Positions 42,640-51,736 are shown, counted from the first letter of the stretch. The stretch is DNA of 64,000 nt from JAXMHB01 sp046346965 (GCA_046346965.1 JAXMHB010000004.1:248001-312000), one strand, 5' to 3'. Numbers and translations are program-made. The notes: a model not told the origin generated them from the letters alone.

Positions 42640-45179
42640 GCGCGCTGATCGGCTTGCTGCAGGGCGAGATCCGCGGGCTGCTGTCCGAACTGCAGGACTG
42701 CACGCGGCAGTCCGCCGATGTGGCCAGCGCCGATGCTGCCTTGGCACGCTGGAATCGGCGCGCCCAGGCGCTGGTCGGCGCGCTCAGCGTGCTCGGGCGC
42801 GAGACCTATTCGACGCTGGCGCAGGCCCTGCACAAGCTCAGCCAGGCCGCCGACCTGCAGCGGCCCGAGGTCGCTCAGGCGCTGGCCTTGTACGCCGCCT
42901 TTGCCGAACTCGAGGCCGACCGCGCCGAGCATTGGCTGGTCGAGCACAGTAGCGAGGCGCAGGCGCTGGCCACGGCGCTTGCCGAGGCGCCCGCGATGAA
43001 AACGCCCGAGGCCGACAGCAATCCGCTGCAGGCCTTGTTTCGGCAGGAGGTCGAGGATCAGTGCGCACGCATGGCGCAGCAGCTACTGCGCCTGGAGCAG
43101 GAACCCGAACGCCTGGAGCTGATCGCCCCGATCATGCGCTCGGCGCACTCGGTCAAAGGCGCCGCCAAAGCGGTGCGGCTGGACGCAGCGGTGAGCGTGG
43201 CGCACGCGCTGGAGGATCGCCTGGCGGCGGCGCAGCGTCAGGGCTCAGCTGTCAGCGAGAGCCTGATCGAGTACGCGCTGGGTGGCGTCGATCTGCTGCG
43301 TCTGCTGGCGCGCGACGGCGCCACCACTGCGCTGCTGGCGCGGCGCGACGGCTTCCTGCAGGCGCGCGAGGATGGCGTCGTCGCAACCGGCGCCGATGCA
43401 GCAGCGCAACCCAGCTATATCGCCGCCGAGGATGGCGATCCGGTGCTGCGCATCAAGGCCAGTCTGGTCGGCAAGCTGATTGCGCTGGCCGGTTCCGGCG
43501 TCGTCGGCGCCCATCGGCTGCGGCCCTACGCTGAACGCCAGCAGCGCATGCGCCAGTCGATCGCGCAGTTGGGACGCTTGGTCGACGATCTGCATCATCG
43601 CCTCGGCGCGCCGGCGCAAACGACGCCGCTCGGTGGCGCGCTGGCCGAGATCCGTCGCCAGCTCAGCGATACGCGGCGGCAGACGCAGGGCTGGATCGAC
43701 GATTTCTCCGACTATGCACGCGCCGCGCTGGATCTGAACGAGCGCATTTATCAGGCGGCGTCGATGACCCGCCTGCGCCCCTTCCGCGATCTGGTGCTGG
43801 GTTATCCGCGCATGGTGCGCGATCTGGCGCGGCAGCTCGGCAAACGCGCCCGCCTTACCGTCGCCGGCGAGGGCCTGGAGGTTGATCGCGACGTCATGGA
43901 AAAGCTGGACGCGCCGCTGACGCACCTGCTGCGCAATGCACTCGACCATGGCATCGAGTCGCCCACCGTGCGCCGGGCGGCGGGCAAGAGCGAAGAAGGC
44001 CAGCTGCGCATCTGGGCGACGCACCGCGCCGGCATGCTCGCCATCGACGTCAGCGACGACGGCGTTGGCATCGATGTCGAGCGCGTGCGCCAACGGCTGA
44101 TCGACAGTGGCCGCTACAGCGCCGAGGCGGCCGCTGCCCTGAGCGACCAGGCCGTGCGCAACCAGTTGTTTGCCGCCGGCTTCAGCACTCGCAACGAGGT
44201 TACCGAAGTGTCTGGGCGTGGTGTAGGCCTGGACGTGGTGCGCGAGAGCATCGAACGCTTGGACGGCAGCGTGCGGCTGTCCACACGACCGGGCGCCGGC
44301 ACCACCTTTCACCTGCTGGTGCCGATCTCGCGCGCGGTGACGCGCTCACTGGCGGTACGCTGCGCCGGCGAGGTCTACGCCTTTCCATCGCTGCGCATCG
44401 ATCGCGTGGTGCGCAGCGAGCGCGCCGCGGTGGTCTCGGCGGAAGGCTTGCAGTATCTGCCGGTCCATGGTCGCAATGTTGGCCTGGTGCCGCTGGCCGA
44501 GTTGCTCGACCTTGGCAGCACGCGCGTCGGTGGCGAGCGCATCGACGTGGTGATGGTGGAGCACCAGGGTCGCATGGCGGGCTTCGTCGTTGACGAGCTG
44601 CTCGGCGAATACGATCTGGCCACGCGGCCGCTGGATCCACGTCTGGGTCGGGTCGCCGATGTCGGCGCCGTGGCGCTGCTGCCCGATGGGACGCCGGTGG
44701 TGCTGCTGGATGCCGACGATCTGATGCGCAGCGCCTTGACGCGTGAACGCGCCTCGCTGTCGACCGCGCGCGTCGAGGCCGCCGACCCACAGCGACGCAA
44801 ACGCGTACTGATCGCTGATGACTCGATTTCGGTGCGCGAACTCGAACGCCAGTTGCTGCTGGGTCGCGGCTTTGAGGTCGAGGTCGCGGTCGATGGCATG
44901 GATGCCTGGACGCGTCTGCGCGACGAGAACTTCGATCTGTTGATCACCGATGTCGACATGCCGCGCATGAACGGTATCGAGCTGACCCGCTCGATCAAGC
45001 AGGACCCGCGCCTGCGCAGCCTGCCGGTGGTGATCGTCTCCTATCGCGATCGTCCCGAGGACCGCCGCCGCGGTCTCGAGGTACGCGCGGACAGCTATCT
45101 CACCAAATCCGACTTCCAGGACGAGGGTTTCCTGCGTCTGGTCCATCAATTGATCGGCGACGCCCAGGGGGGCCCGTGA
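42636..45179 (+). CDS. wspE: Hybrid CheA-type histidine kinase/response regulator WspE
   Basis: 847 residues: N-terminal helical extension (1-125), Hpt domain with phosphoacceptor His near 170 (MRSAHSVKGAAKAVRL), dimerization helices, HATPase (LTHLLRNALDHGIESPTVRR, IDVSDDGVGIDVERV, SGRGVGLDVVRESIERLDGS), CheW-like domain (SLAVRCAGEVYAFPSL), and a C-terminal receiver (RVLIADDSISVRELERQLLL; phospho-Asp near 772 in LLITDVDMPRMNG). It phosphorylates WspR and, in canonical systems, WspF. The receiver is intact. The extra N-terminal region makes it longer than the roughly 750 residues usual for WspE. Confidence 0.94.
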   Translation: MSALIGLLQGEIRGLLSELQDCTRQSADVASADAALARWNRRAQALVGALSVLGRETYSTLAQALHKLSQAADLQRPEVAQALALYAAFAELEADRAEHWLVEHSSEAQALATALAEAPAMKTPEADSNPLQALFRQEVEDQCARMAQQLLRLEQEPERLELIAPIMRSAHSVKGAAKAVRLDAAVSVAHALEDRLAAAQRQGSAVSESLIEYALGGVDLLRLLARDGATTALLARRDGFLQAREDGVVATGADAAAQPSYIAAEDGDPVLRIKASLVGKLIALAGSGVVGAHRLRPYAERQQRMRQSIAQLGRLVDDLHHRLGAPAQTTPLGGALAEIRRQLSDTRRQTQGWIDDFSDYARAALDLNERIYQAASMTRLRPFRDLVLGYPRMVRDLARQLGKRARLTVAGEGLEVDRDVMEKLDAPLTHLLRNALDHGIESPTVRRAAGKSEEGQLRIWATHRAGMLAIDVSDDGVGIDVERVRQRLIDSGRYSAEAAAALSDQAVRNQLFAAGFSTRNEVTEVSGRGVGLDVVRESIERLDGSVRLSTRPGAGTTFHLLVPISRAVTRSLAVRCAGEVYAFPSLRIDRVVRSERAAVVSAEGLQYLPVHGRNVGLVPLAELLDLGSTRVGGERIDVVMVEHQGRMAGFVVDELLGEYDLATRPLDPRLGRVADVGAVALLPDGTPVVLLDADDLMRSALTRERASLSTARVEAADPQRRKRVLIADDSISVRELERQLLLGRGFEVEVAVDGMDAWTRLRDENFDLLITDVDMPRMNGIELTRSIKQDPRLRSLPVVIVSYRDRPEDRRRGLEVRADSYLTKSDFQDEGFLRLVHQLIGDAQGGP

Positions 45180-46174
45180 AGATCGGCATCGCCCATCCGG
45201 ACCGGCTGACCCGGGAAGCGCTGCGACGCAGTCTGGCAACGATCGAGTTGAGCGCCTGCTGGACGGTCAACGATGCGCGCGATCTCGATCGCGCCAACCG
45301 GCGTGACCCGGCCGATCTGGTGCTGCTGGCGCTGAGCCTGGTTGGTGCCAATGGCAGCCAGGTGCGCGGCCTGATTGAGGACGGCTGCGCCTGTTTGGTG
45401 TTATCCGACGGCAATGAGGCGGCGCCGGCCATCTACGATGCGCTGAGCGCAGGCGCGCTCGGTCATGTACAGCAACCGCAACTGGAAGCCGACGGCACGC
45501 TGAGCGGCGCCGCGCGCCTGTGCACCCGCATCCAGCGCATGCGCGGTCTGATCGGCCGGCCGCAAGCAACGCCCTTGCCGATCCGTCCGGCGCGTACCGG
45601 GGATGTGCCGATTCTGGCGTTGGGCGCCTCCACCGGCGGCCCGCAGGCGCTCGCCACCGTGCTGCGCGGTTTGCCCGCCAACCTGCCCGCCGCGGTGCTG
45701 ATCGTTCAGCACATCGACGCCGAGTTCTCCGAGGGGCTGGTCGAGTGGCTGTCGACCAACTCGGCGCTGCCAGTGCAAGCAGCCCGACGCGGCGACCTGA
45801 TCGAGAGCGGACGCGTCTATGTGGCCGGCCATGAGGGCCATCTGGTGCTCTTGGCCTCGCAACAGTTCGGCTACCTCGCGGCGTTGAAGGCCGATCTGCA
45901 CGTCCCCAGCATCGACATGCTGTTCAGCAATCTCGCCGGTCTGCCACGTCCGGGCGTGGCAGCGCTGTTGACCGGCATGGGCGCCGATGGCGCCGCCGGC
46001 CTGCTCAAGCTGCGCCAGGCCGGCTGGCAGACGGTGGCGCAAGACGAAGCCAGCAGCGTGGTTTACGGCATGCCGCGCGCCGCCGCCGAACTCAACGCCG
46101 CGCAACAAGTCTTGCCGCTGAACGCCATCAGCGCGGCGCTGGTGCGCGCCTGCATGAACGGGGCACGCCGGTGA
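45176..46174 (+). CDS. wspF: CheB-type methylesterase WspF with degenerate receiver
   Basis: 332 residues: receiver-like N-domain (1-120) and CheB methylesterase domain (about 140-332). The esterase keeps its Ser (ALGASTGGPQALATVL), His (LIVQHIDAEFSEGLVEW) and Asp (ALLTGMGADGAAGLLKLRQA). The receiver does not: the usual LMDLxMPxMDG stretch reads LVLLALSLVGANG with Ala52 in place of the phospho-accepting Asp. The acidic pocket reads AHPDRL, and the switch Lys-Pro region reads VQQP. Activation by WspE phosphotransfer therefore looks impossible in the usual way. Position in the operon supports WspF. Confidence 0.92.
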   Translation: MKIGIAHPDRLTREALRRSLATIELSACWTVNDARDLDRANRRDPADLVLLALSLVGANGSQVRGLIEDGCACLVLSDGNEAAPAIYDALSAGALGHVQQPQLEADGTLSGAARLCTRIQRMRGLIGRPQATPLPIRPARTGDVPILALGASTGGPQALATVLRGLPANLPAAVLIVQHIDAEFSEGLVEWLSTNSALPVQAARRGDLIESGRVYVAGHEGHLVLLASQQFGYLAALKADLHVPSIDMLFSNLAGLPRPGVAALLTGMGADGAAGLLKLRQAGWQTVAQDEASSVVYGMPRAAAELNAAQQVLPLNAISAALVRACMNGARR

Positions 46175-47352
46175 AGATCCGTGTGCTCATGGTGGACGAT
46201 CAGGCGGTGATCCTCGCTGCGTTGGCGCAGATGCTCGCGCACGATGCCGAGTTCGAATTGCGCCCGGTGTCCGATCCTACCCGCGCACTCGGCGAGGCAC
46301 TGGCCTTCGAGCCGGCGGTCATCCTGCAAGATCTGGTGATGGACGGGCTGGACGGACTCAGCCTGCTCAAACGCTATCGCGCCCATCCCAGCCTGATCGA
46401 CACGCCGGTGGTGATGCTGTCGGCGGCGGACGAGCCGGAGACCAAGGTCGAGGCCTTCCGCTGCGGCGCCAACGACTACGTGGTCAAGCTGCCCTCGGCG
46501 CTGGAGCTGGCGGCGCGCATTCGCTATCACGGCCGCGCCTTTCACAATGCGCGTCAACGTGAGCAGGCTTTCCAGGCGCTGCTGGAGAGCCGCGCCGCGC
46601 TGGAGCAACGCCAGGCCGAGATCGAGCGCCAAAAAGCCCAACTGGAAGCGCAGGCGCGGCAACTGGAGGCGGTCAATCGCGAACTGGCCGACTCGGCGCT
46701 GTCCGATACGCTGACCGGCCTGCGCAATCGCCGATATCTGAAGCAGTATCTGGAGACGCCGCCGGTGGCCGGCCCGGAGATTGCCGGCGAGCGCCGGCGC
46801 AGTGGTGCGCAGACCCTGCACTTCTTCCTGTTCGATCTGGATCACTTCAAGCAGATCAACGACCGCTACGGTCACGACGCCGGCGACACGGTGCTGGTGG
46901 AGGTGGCACGCCGGCTGCGCGCGTCCTTGCGCGCCGGCGATGCAGCCATGCGCTGGGGTGGCGAGGAATTTTTGATTGCCGCGCGCGGCTTGGACAGCGA
47001 GGGCGCGCGCGCGCTGGCCGAGCGCATATTGCACAGCGTGGCCCATCCGCCGGTGGTGATCGGCGATGGGTGCACGCTGCACCTGAGCTGCTCGCTGGGC
47101 TACGCGCCCTGCCCGTTCGCCGCGGCCAGCGGCAGCGACGCGCATACGCTCAGCATCGCGCTGGCCGATGCCGGTGCCTATCTGTCCAAACTGGATGGCC
47201 GCAATCGGGCCTTTGGCGTGCTGCCCGGGCCGGACGCGGCCTTCGGCGAACGCCTGGCTGAGATCAGCGTCGGACCAGGCATTCTGCGCCCCGAGGACGG
47301 CAAGGGCGTGCGCCTGGTCGCCATCCACGGCCCGAGTCCACGCAACGCCTGA
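46171..47352 (+). CDS. wspR: Diguanylate cyclase response regulator WspR
   Basis: 393 residues: receiver (1-125; phospho-Asp54 in VILQDLVMDGLDGLSLLKRY, Lys in YVVKLPSALEL), a coiled-coil stalk (EQRQAEIERQKAQLEAQARQ), and a GGDEF domain with DTLTGLRNRRYLKQYLE, FFLFDLDHFKQINDRYGHDA, and active-site RWGGEEFL near 263. RAGD five residues before GGEEF is an intact RxxD inhibitory site, so c-di-GMP feedback is expected. It makes c-di-GMP when phosphorylated by WspE. Last gene of the operon; overlaps wspF by 4 bp. Confidence 0.95.
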   Translation: MKIRVLMVDDQAVILAALAQMLAHDAEFELRPVSDPTRALGEALAFEPAVILQDLVMDGLDGLSLLKRYRAHPSLIDTPVVMLSAADEPETKVEAFRCGANDYVVKLPSALELAARIRYHGRAFHNARQREQAFQALLESRAALEQRQAEIERQKAQLEAQARQLEAVNRELADSALSDTLTGLRNRRYLKQYLETPPVAGPEIAGERRRSGAQTLHFFLFDLDHFKQINDRYGHDAGDTVLVEVARRLRASLRAGDAAMRWGGEEFLIAARGLDSEGARALAERILHSVAHPPVVIGDGCTLHLSCSLGYAPCPFAAASGSDAHTLSIALADAGAYLSKLDGRNRAFGVLPGPDAAFGERLAEISVGPGILRPEDGKGVRLVAIHGPSPRNA

Positions 47353-47361
47353 GTCTGCGCT

Positions 47362-48198
47362 GTGCGATGCTCGCCGGCCGCTGCGACGACTGGCGATCCT
47401 GCCGCAGTCGCACTCGATGGTCTGGAGACTCCGCTGGATACGCTGCTGCTGGTCAAACTGCTGCTGGTGCCTGCGCTGATCGCGCTGCTGACGCTGGCTG
47501 GCCGCCGCTACGGCGCCGGCGTGGCGGGCTGGTTGTCCGCGCTGCCAATCCTGTCCGGCCCCATCCTCTGGATTCTGGCGGTCGAACAGGGCCCGGCCTT
47601 TGCCGCAACAGCGGCGCACGGCACGCTGCTGGCGGTACTCGCCCTGCTGGTCTACAGCCTGAGCTATGCCTGGATGGCACAACGGCGCCACTGGCCGCAT
47701 TGCCTGGTCATGGCCTTGGCCTGTTACGGGCTGACCGTCGTCGGCTTGCGCGAGGTGCAGGCCTCGCTGACGCTGAGTTTGGTGACGGTGCTGTTTGCGC
47801 TGACGCTGGCGCCGATCGCCTTTCCGCGCATTCCCGCCTGCGTCCGCGAACGCAGCAGCGGCAAGGATCTGCCTTGGCGCATGCTCGCGGCGGTCTCGCT
47901 GGTGCTGGTGCTCAGCGCCAGTGCGCAGACGCTGGGTCCGCGACTGGCCGGCTTGCTCGCCACGTTTCCGGTGATCAGCACGGTACTGGTGGCATTCACC
48001 CACCGGGAGTCTGGTGGCCAGGTGGCGATCCGCATGCTGCGCGGCGTGCTGTATGGCTACTACGCCTTCGCCGTGTTCTGCGCCGTGCTGGCCTACGCGC
48101 TGCAAACGCTGCCCATCAGTGGCGCCTTCGCACTGGCGAGCGTCGCTGCGCTCATGGTGCATGCCGGCGTCCGCCCGTTCATGCCGCGCAGTGCCTGA
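47362..48198 (+). CDS. Hypothetical multi-pass membrane protein
   Basis: 278 residues with about eight hydrophobic segments, for example LLLVKLLLVPALIALLTLAG, LLAVLALLVYSLSYAWMAQ, LTLSLVTVLFALTLAPIAF, and YGYYAFAVFCAVLAYALQTL. LSALPILSGPILWILAVEQG and AGLLATFPVISTVLVAFTHR may be paired re-entrant or repeat-related motifs. The GTG start nine bases after the wspR stop makes readthrough from the wsp operon possible. Family not recognised; a transporter-like or integral regulatory protein. Confidence 0.72.
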   Translation: MRCSPAAATTGDPAAVALDGLETPLDTLLLVKLLLVPALIALLTLAGRRYGAGVAGWLSALPILSGPILWILAVEQGPAFAATAAHGTLLAVLALLVYSLSYAWMAQRRHWPHCLVMALACYGLTVVGLREVQASLTLSLVTVLFALTLAPIAFPRIPACVRERSSGKDLPWRMLAAVSLVLVLSASAQTLGPRLAGLLATFPVISTVLVAFTHRESGGQVAIRMLRGVLYGYYAFAVFCAVLAYALQTLPISGAFALASVAALMVHAGVRPFMPRSA

Positions 48199-48236
48199 GC
48201 GATACTGCGCCGCGTCACGCCGGCAGGACCAGCCCC

Positions 48237-48893
48237 ATGTGCGGTCGCTACTTCCTGGACACGCTGCCGGAACTGCTGGCACAGCAGTTCCGCATGCACA
48301 AATATCCGGTGTACAGCGCCAGCTACAACATCGCCCCGACGCAGCCCAATTTGATCCTGCGTCTGCACGGCGAGGACTGCGAATGGGCCTGGGTGCGCTG
48401 GGGTCTGGTGCCGCATTGGGCCAAGGATCCGGGCATCGGCAGCAAACTGATCAATGGACGCGGCGAAACGGTGGCGGAGAAACCCGCCTTCCGCGGCGCC
48501 TTTCGCTATCGGCGCTGCATCGTGCCGGCCAGCGGCTTCTACGAGTGGCAGGCACGCGCTGACGGCAAGCAGCCCTATGCCATCGTGCCTAGCGATCTGC
48601 CGGCCTTTGGCTTCGCTGGCGTCTGGGAGCACTGGACCGCCGCCGATGGCAGCGTGCTCGAGACCAGCAGCATTCTCACCTGCGCGCCCAATGCCTTGAT
48701 GGCGCCGATCCATGACCGCATGCCGGTGATCCTGCCGCCCGAGCAGTATCAGGACTGGCTGCGTCTGCCAGCGGCCCAGGCGAGCGCGCTGATCCAAGCT
48801 TTTCCTGCCGAACGCATGCACGCTTATGCGGTGGGGCGCGGCGTCGGCAATGTCCGCAACAACCACCCGGCGCTGATCGAGCCGGCGGCCTGA
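48237..48893 (+). CDS. SRAP family protein (YedK/HMCES-like)
   Basis: 218 residues. The mature N-terminus after Met removal is Cys2 (MCGRYFLD), which in this family forms a thiazolidine crosslink with abasic sites in single-stranded DNA. Further catalytic positions are the Asn in SKLINGRGETVAEKPAF, the Glu in VPASGFYEW, and the His in MAPIHDRMPVILP. RWGLVPHWAKDP is a family signature. It shields abasic sites during replication. Separate from the upstream membrane gene by 38 bp. Confidence 0.93.
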   Translation: MCGRYFLDTLPELLAQQFRMHKYPVYSASYNIAPTQPNLILRLHGEDCEWAWVRWGLVPHWAKDPGIGSKLINGRGETVAEKPAFRGAFRYRRCIVPASGFYEWQARADGKQPYAIVPSDLPAFGFAGVWEHWTAADGSVLETSSILTCAPNALMAPIHDRMPVILPPEQYQDWLRLPAAQASALIQAFPAERMHAYAVGRGVGNVRNNHPALIEPAA

Positions 48894-48913
48894 GCCGGCT
48901 CGATCATCGACGC

Positions 48914-49597
48914 TTAGCGCGAGCCGAACACCGCGCGGCAACCCTGGTCGACCCAGAGCACACCCTGGCGGCGGTCGTAGCCCCAGCTGCGGCCGCGCAC
49001 GCACGGCGAGGACGACAGCTGCTCCACCAGGAACGGCGTCCCGGAGTTCCAGTCCCAGGTGCAGTTGCGCAGGCGGTTGTCCTTGCTCTCGCACTGGACG
49101 GTATAGCCACCGGAAGCCTCCCAGTAGCTCTCGTCACCGCCGCTGTAGTAGGCGCCAAAGCGACCGCGACAGCCGCCATCGACCCAGACGCCGCCGCGCG
49201 TGCGACCCCAGGTTTGACCTTCGACGCAGCGCGTCGAGGACAACTGATCCACCAGCTGCACCGGGCCGCGGAAGCTGGCCGGGCATTCGCGGTAGCGATT
49301 GTCGCGACTCTCGCAGGTCACGCTGTCGCCACCGCCAAAGTTGCCGCCGCCGCGCGACTCATCGAACACGCCGCGACAGCCCTTGCTGACCCAGATCGCA
49401 CCGGGACGATGGCCCCAGCTGCGGCCCTCGATACAACTGGAATCCGACAGCTGCCGCACCAGCACGGCCGGATAGCGGAAGCCGGAGTAGCACTCGCGAT
49501 AGCCACCCTCCCGGCTTTCGCAGGTCACCGAGGCCTGTGCCGCCGGCGCACACCAGGCGCCGACCAGCAACATCAATCCGATCAAAGTCTTGCGCAT
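48914..49597 (-). CDS. DUF3011 repeat protein, secreted
   Basis: 227 residues with a signal peptide (MRKTLIGLMLLVGAWCAPAA). The mature protein is three repeats of about 55-60 residues, each starting VTCESR/VQCESK and running through a YREC cysteine, an RQLSDSSC/DQLSSTRC/EQLSSSPC block, G-SWG/TWG and VSKGCRGVF/VDGGCRGRF/VDQGCRAVF. That gives four cysteines per repeat, probably two disulfides. This fits DUF3011, a small extracellular domain of unknown function. GGAGAAG before the ATG fixes the start at 49597; two earlier in-frame ATGs lack a site. Confidence 0.88.
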   Translation of the reverse strand: MRKTLIGLMLLVGAWCAPAAQASVTCESREGGYRECYSGFRYPAVLVRQLSDSSCIEGRSWGHRPGAIWVSKGCRGVFDESRGGGNFGGGDSVTCESRDNRYRECPASFRGPVQLVDQLSSTRCVEGQTWGRTRGGVWVDGGCRGRFGAYYSGGDESYWEASGGYTVQCESKDNRLRNCTWDWNSGTPFLVEQLSSSPCVRGRSWGYDRRQGVLWVDQGCRAVFGSR

Positions 49598-49693
49598 TCT
49601 GCTTCTCCATCCCTTCATGCCCGTCTGCCCCACGCGGACGGATCCCCAGGCGCATCATAACCAGCCGCGCCAAGCTCTGTGCGGCGATGCCGA

Positions 49694-50089
49694 TCAGGCC
49701 TGCTCTGCCGGGTTCGGCGGCTGCCACAGCTCCACACGATTGCCTTCCGGATCCATCACCCAGCCGAACACGCCCTGCTCGGACTCCTCGATGCGCTCAT
49801 CGACCTCACAGCCCTCCGCCCGCAGCAACGCGACCAGCGCGCGCAGATCGCGCACCCGGTAATTCACCATGAACGGCGCGCTGCTCGGCGCGAAGTAGTT
49901 GGAGCTCATCGGCATGATGCTCCAGACGGTCATGCCATCCACAGTCGGACCCTCGGGCGTGTGCCAGGAGAACACGGCGCCACCCCATTCGCCGACCGGC
50001 ACGCCCAGATGCCGCTGATACCACGCACGCAAGGCTTCGGGATCCCGCGCCTTGATGAAGATGCCGCCGATACCGGTGACGCGTTCCAT
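49694..50089 (-). CDS. VOC (glyoxalase/bleomycin resistance-like) family protein
   Basis: 131 residues, a paired beta-alpha-beta-beta-beta module. MERVTGIGGIFIKARDPEAL opens with the first strand-helix, WYQRHLGVPVGEWGGAVFSW follows, and the second half has MVNYRVRDLRALVALLRAEG and FGWVMDPEGNRVELWQPP. The Glu in RVELWQ and an early His or Glu are the usual metal ligands. The substrate is unknown. Divergent from the flavin monooxygenase gene. Confidence 0.88.
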   Translation of the reverse strand: MERVTGIGGIFIKARDPEALRAWYQRHLGVPVGEWGGAVFSWHTPEGPTVDGMTVWSIMPMSSNYFAPSSAPFMVNYRVRDLRALVALLRAEGCEVDERIEESEQGVFGWVMDPEGNRVELWQPPNPAEQA

Positions 50090-50204
50090 GCACGGGCTCC
50101 CGCTAGGGTATGGGACGGTCAGCATTGCGCGGACGCGGCAATGCCGCAAGCATGTCCGCGATTCGTTCAGCGCCTCGCTGCTCATTGAGGCTGGGAGTAC
50201 GCCG

Positions 50205-51662
50205 GTGCCCGAGATGCACACTCCGCTCGAATACGCCATCGTCGGCGCCGGTTTCGGCGGGCTGGCAATGGCCGATGCGCTGCAGCGCGCGGGGGAATCG
50301 AACTTCCTGCTGCTGGAACAGGCGCAGCAGCCGGGCGGAACCTGGCGCGACAACCACTATCCGGGCGCCGCCTGCGATGTACCCTCGCATCTGTACTCGC
50401 TGTCGACACTGCCCAATCCGCGCTGGACGCGGATGTTCCCGCCGCAAGCCGAAATCCAGGCGCATCTGCTGCGCTGCATTGCGCCTTGGATGGCCAATGG
50501 TCAGCTGCGCCTCGGCTGGCGTCTGCGCCGCGCCAGCTGGCAGGCGGACACGCAACTGTGGGCGCTGGAATCGGCCGATGGCCAGCAGCTCCAGGCACGT
50601 CATCTGGTCGCCGCCATGGGTGGGTTGCACGTGCCGCGATTTGCCGAGTTGCCCGGCCGCGAGCGGTTCCAGGGTGCGCAATTCCACTCGGCCCAGTGGC
50701 GCCATGACCTGCCGCTAGACGGGCGGCGCGTGGTGGTGATCGGTACCGGCGCCAGCGCCATCCAGTTCGTGCCGGAAATCGCCTCGCGCGTCGCCGAACT
50801 CAAGCTGCTGCAGCGCACACCGCCCTGGCTGCTGCCGCGGCCGGATCTCACCTTCCCGCCGGCCTGGCAGCGCGCCTTTGAACATTTGCCAGCGCTGCGA
50901 CTGACCCTGCGCGGCGCCATCTTCCTGTGGTTCGAGCTGCTGTCGACTGCCCTGCTCGCACGCCGCAGCGCCGCTTGGGCACGCTGGCTGGCACGCCGTC
51001 ATCTGCATCGCCAGATACACGACCCGGCCCTGCGTCAGCAGTTGACGCCGGACTATCCGATCGGCTGCAAGCGCGTGCTGATCTCATCGAACTTCTATCC
51101 GGCCCTGACCTTGCCGCAAGTGGAGCTGATCAGCGAGACCGCCACCGCCATCGAGGCCCAGGGCGTACGGCTGGCGAATGGCCGGTTGATCGAGGCCGAC
51201 GTAATCATTCACGGCACCGGTTTCCGCCCTTTGGACGTGTTGCGCGATCTGGACATCCGCGGCCGCGATGGCCGCTCGCTGGCCGAGGACTGGCGGACGC
51301 GGCCAGTGGCGCACCTCGGCATCGGCGTCCATGGTTATCCCAATCTGCATTTTCTGCTGGGACCGAACACCGCGCTTGGCCACAACTCGGTGCTGTACAT
51401 GATCGAATGCCAAGTGCGCCATTTGTTGGCTCAGCGCGCCGCACTGCGCCGCCGCGGGGCACATACCGTCGAGCCCACGCCGGAAGCCCAGCAGCGCTTC
51501 ATCGAGGCCATCGACGCCCAATTCGCGCCCACCGCCTGGGCCGGCGGCTGCAACAGTTGGTATCTGGATGCAAGGGGACGGAACATCGCGCTGTGGACCA
51601 GCACCTGCTTGGCCTACCGCTGGCGCACGCGGCTGCGTGAGAACGAGTATCGATGGCAATGA
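50205..51662 (+). CDS. Flavin-containing monooxygenase (Baeyer-Villiger type)
   Basis: 485 residues from a GTG (50205) placed 7 bp after GGGAG; the ATG at 50214 is a close alternative. FAD motif YAIVGAGFGGLAMADALQRA, then the type-I BVMO segment QPGGTWRDNHYPGAACDVPS, the NADPH-binding VVVIGTGASAIQFVPEIASR near residue 180, and ATGF-like VIIHGTGFRPLDVLRDL. The BVMO fingerprint FxGxxxHxxxW appears as FQGAQFHSAQW, with the expected spacing. It could oxidise ketones or aldehydes. A membrane-like segment (LTLRGAIFLWFELLSTALLA) is unusual and may associate it with lipids. Confidence 0.9.
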   Translation: MPEMHTPLEYAIVGAGFGGLAMADALQRAGESNFLLLEQAQQPGGTWRDNHYPGAACDVPSHLYSLSTLPNPRWTRMFPPQAEIQAHLLRCIAPWMANGQLRLGWRLRRASWQADTQLWALESADGQQLQARHLVAAMGGLHVPRFAELPGRERFQGAQFHSAQWRHDLPLDGRRVVVIGTGASAIQFVPEIASRVAELKLLQRTPPWLLPRPDLTFPPAWQRAFEHLPALRLTLRGAIFLWFELLSTALLARRSAAWARWLARRHLHRQIHDPALRQQLTPDYPIGCKRVLISSNFYPALTLPQVELISETATAIEAQGVRLANGRLIEADVIIHGTGFRPLDVLRDLDIRGRDGRSLAEDWRTRPVAHLGIGVHGYPNLHFLLGPNTALGHNSVLYMIECQVRHLLAQRAALRRRGAHTVEPTPEAQQRFIEAIDAQFAPTAWAGGCNSWYLDARGRNIALWTSTCLAYRWRTRLRENEYRWQ

Positions 51663-51736
51663 GACCGATCTCGCACACGTTGCCGCGCTCTGGAAGCGCG
51701 CCCATCATTGACGCACCCTGAGTACGGAATCTGGTC

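Noticed and set aside
38706..47352. Flagellar or type IV pilus (Pil-Chp) chemotaxis cluster
   Set aside because: The receptor tip, Cys-rich second CheW, TPR-CheR and terminal receiver-GGDEF protein match Wsp; no pilus or flagellar gene adjoins.
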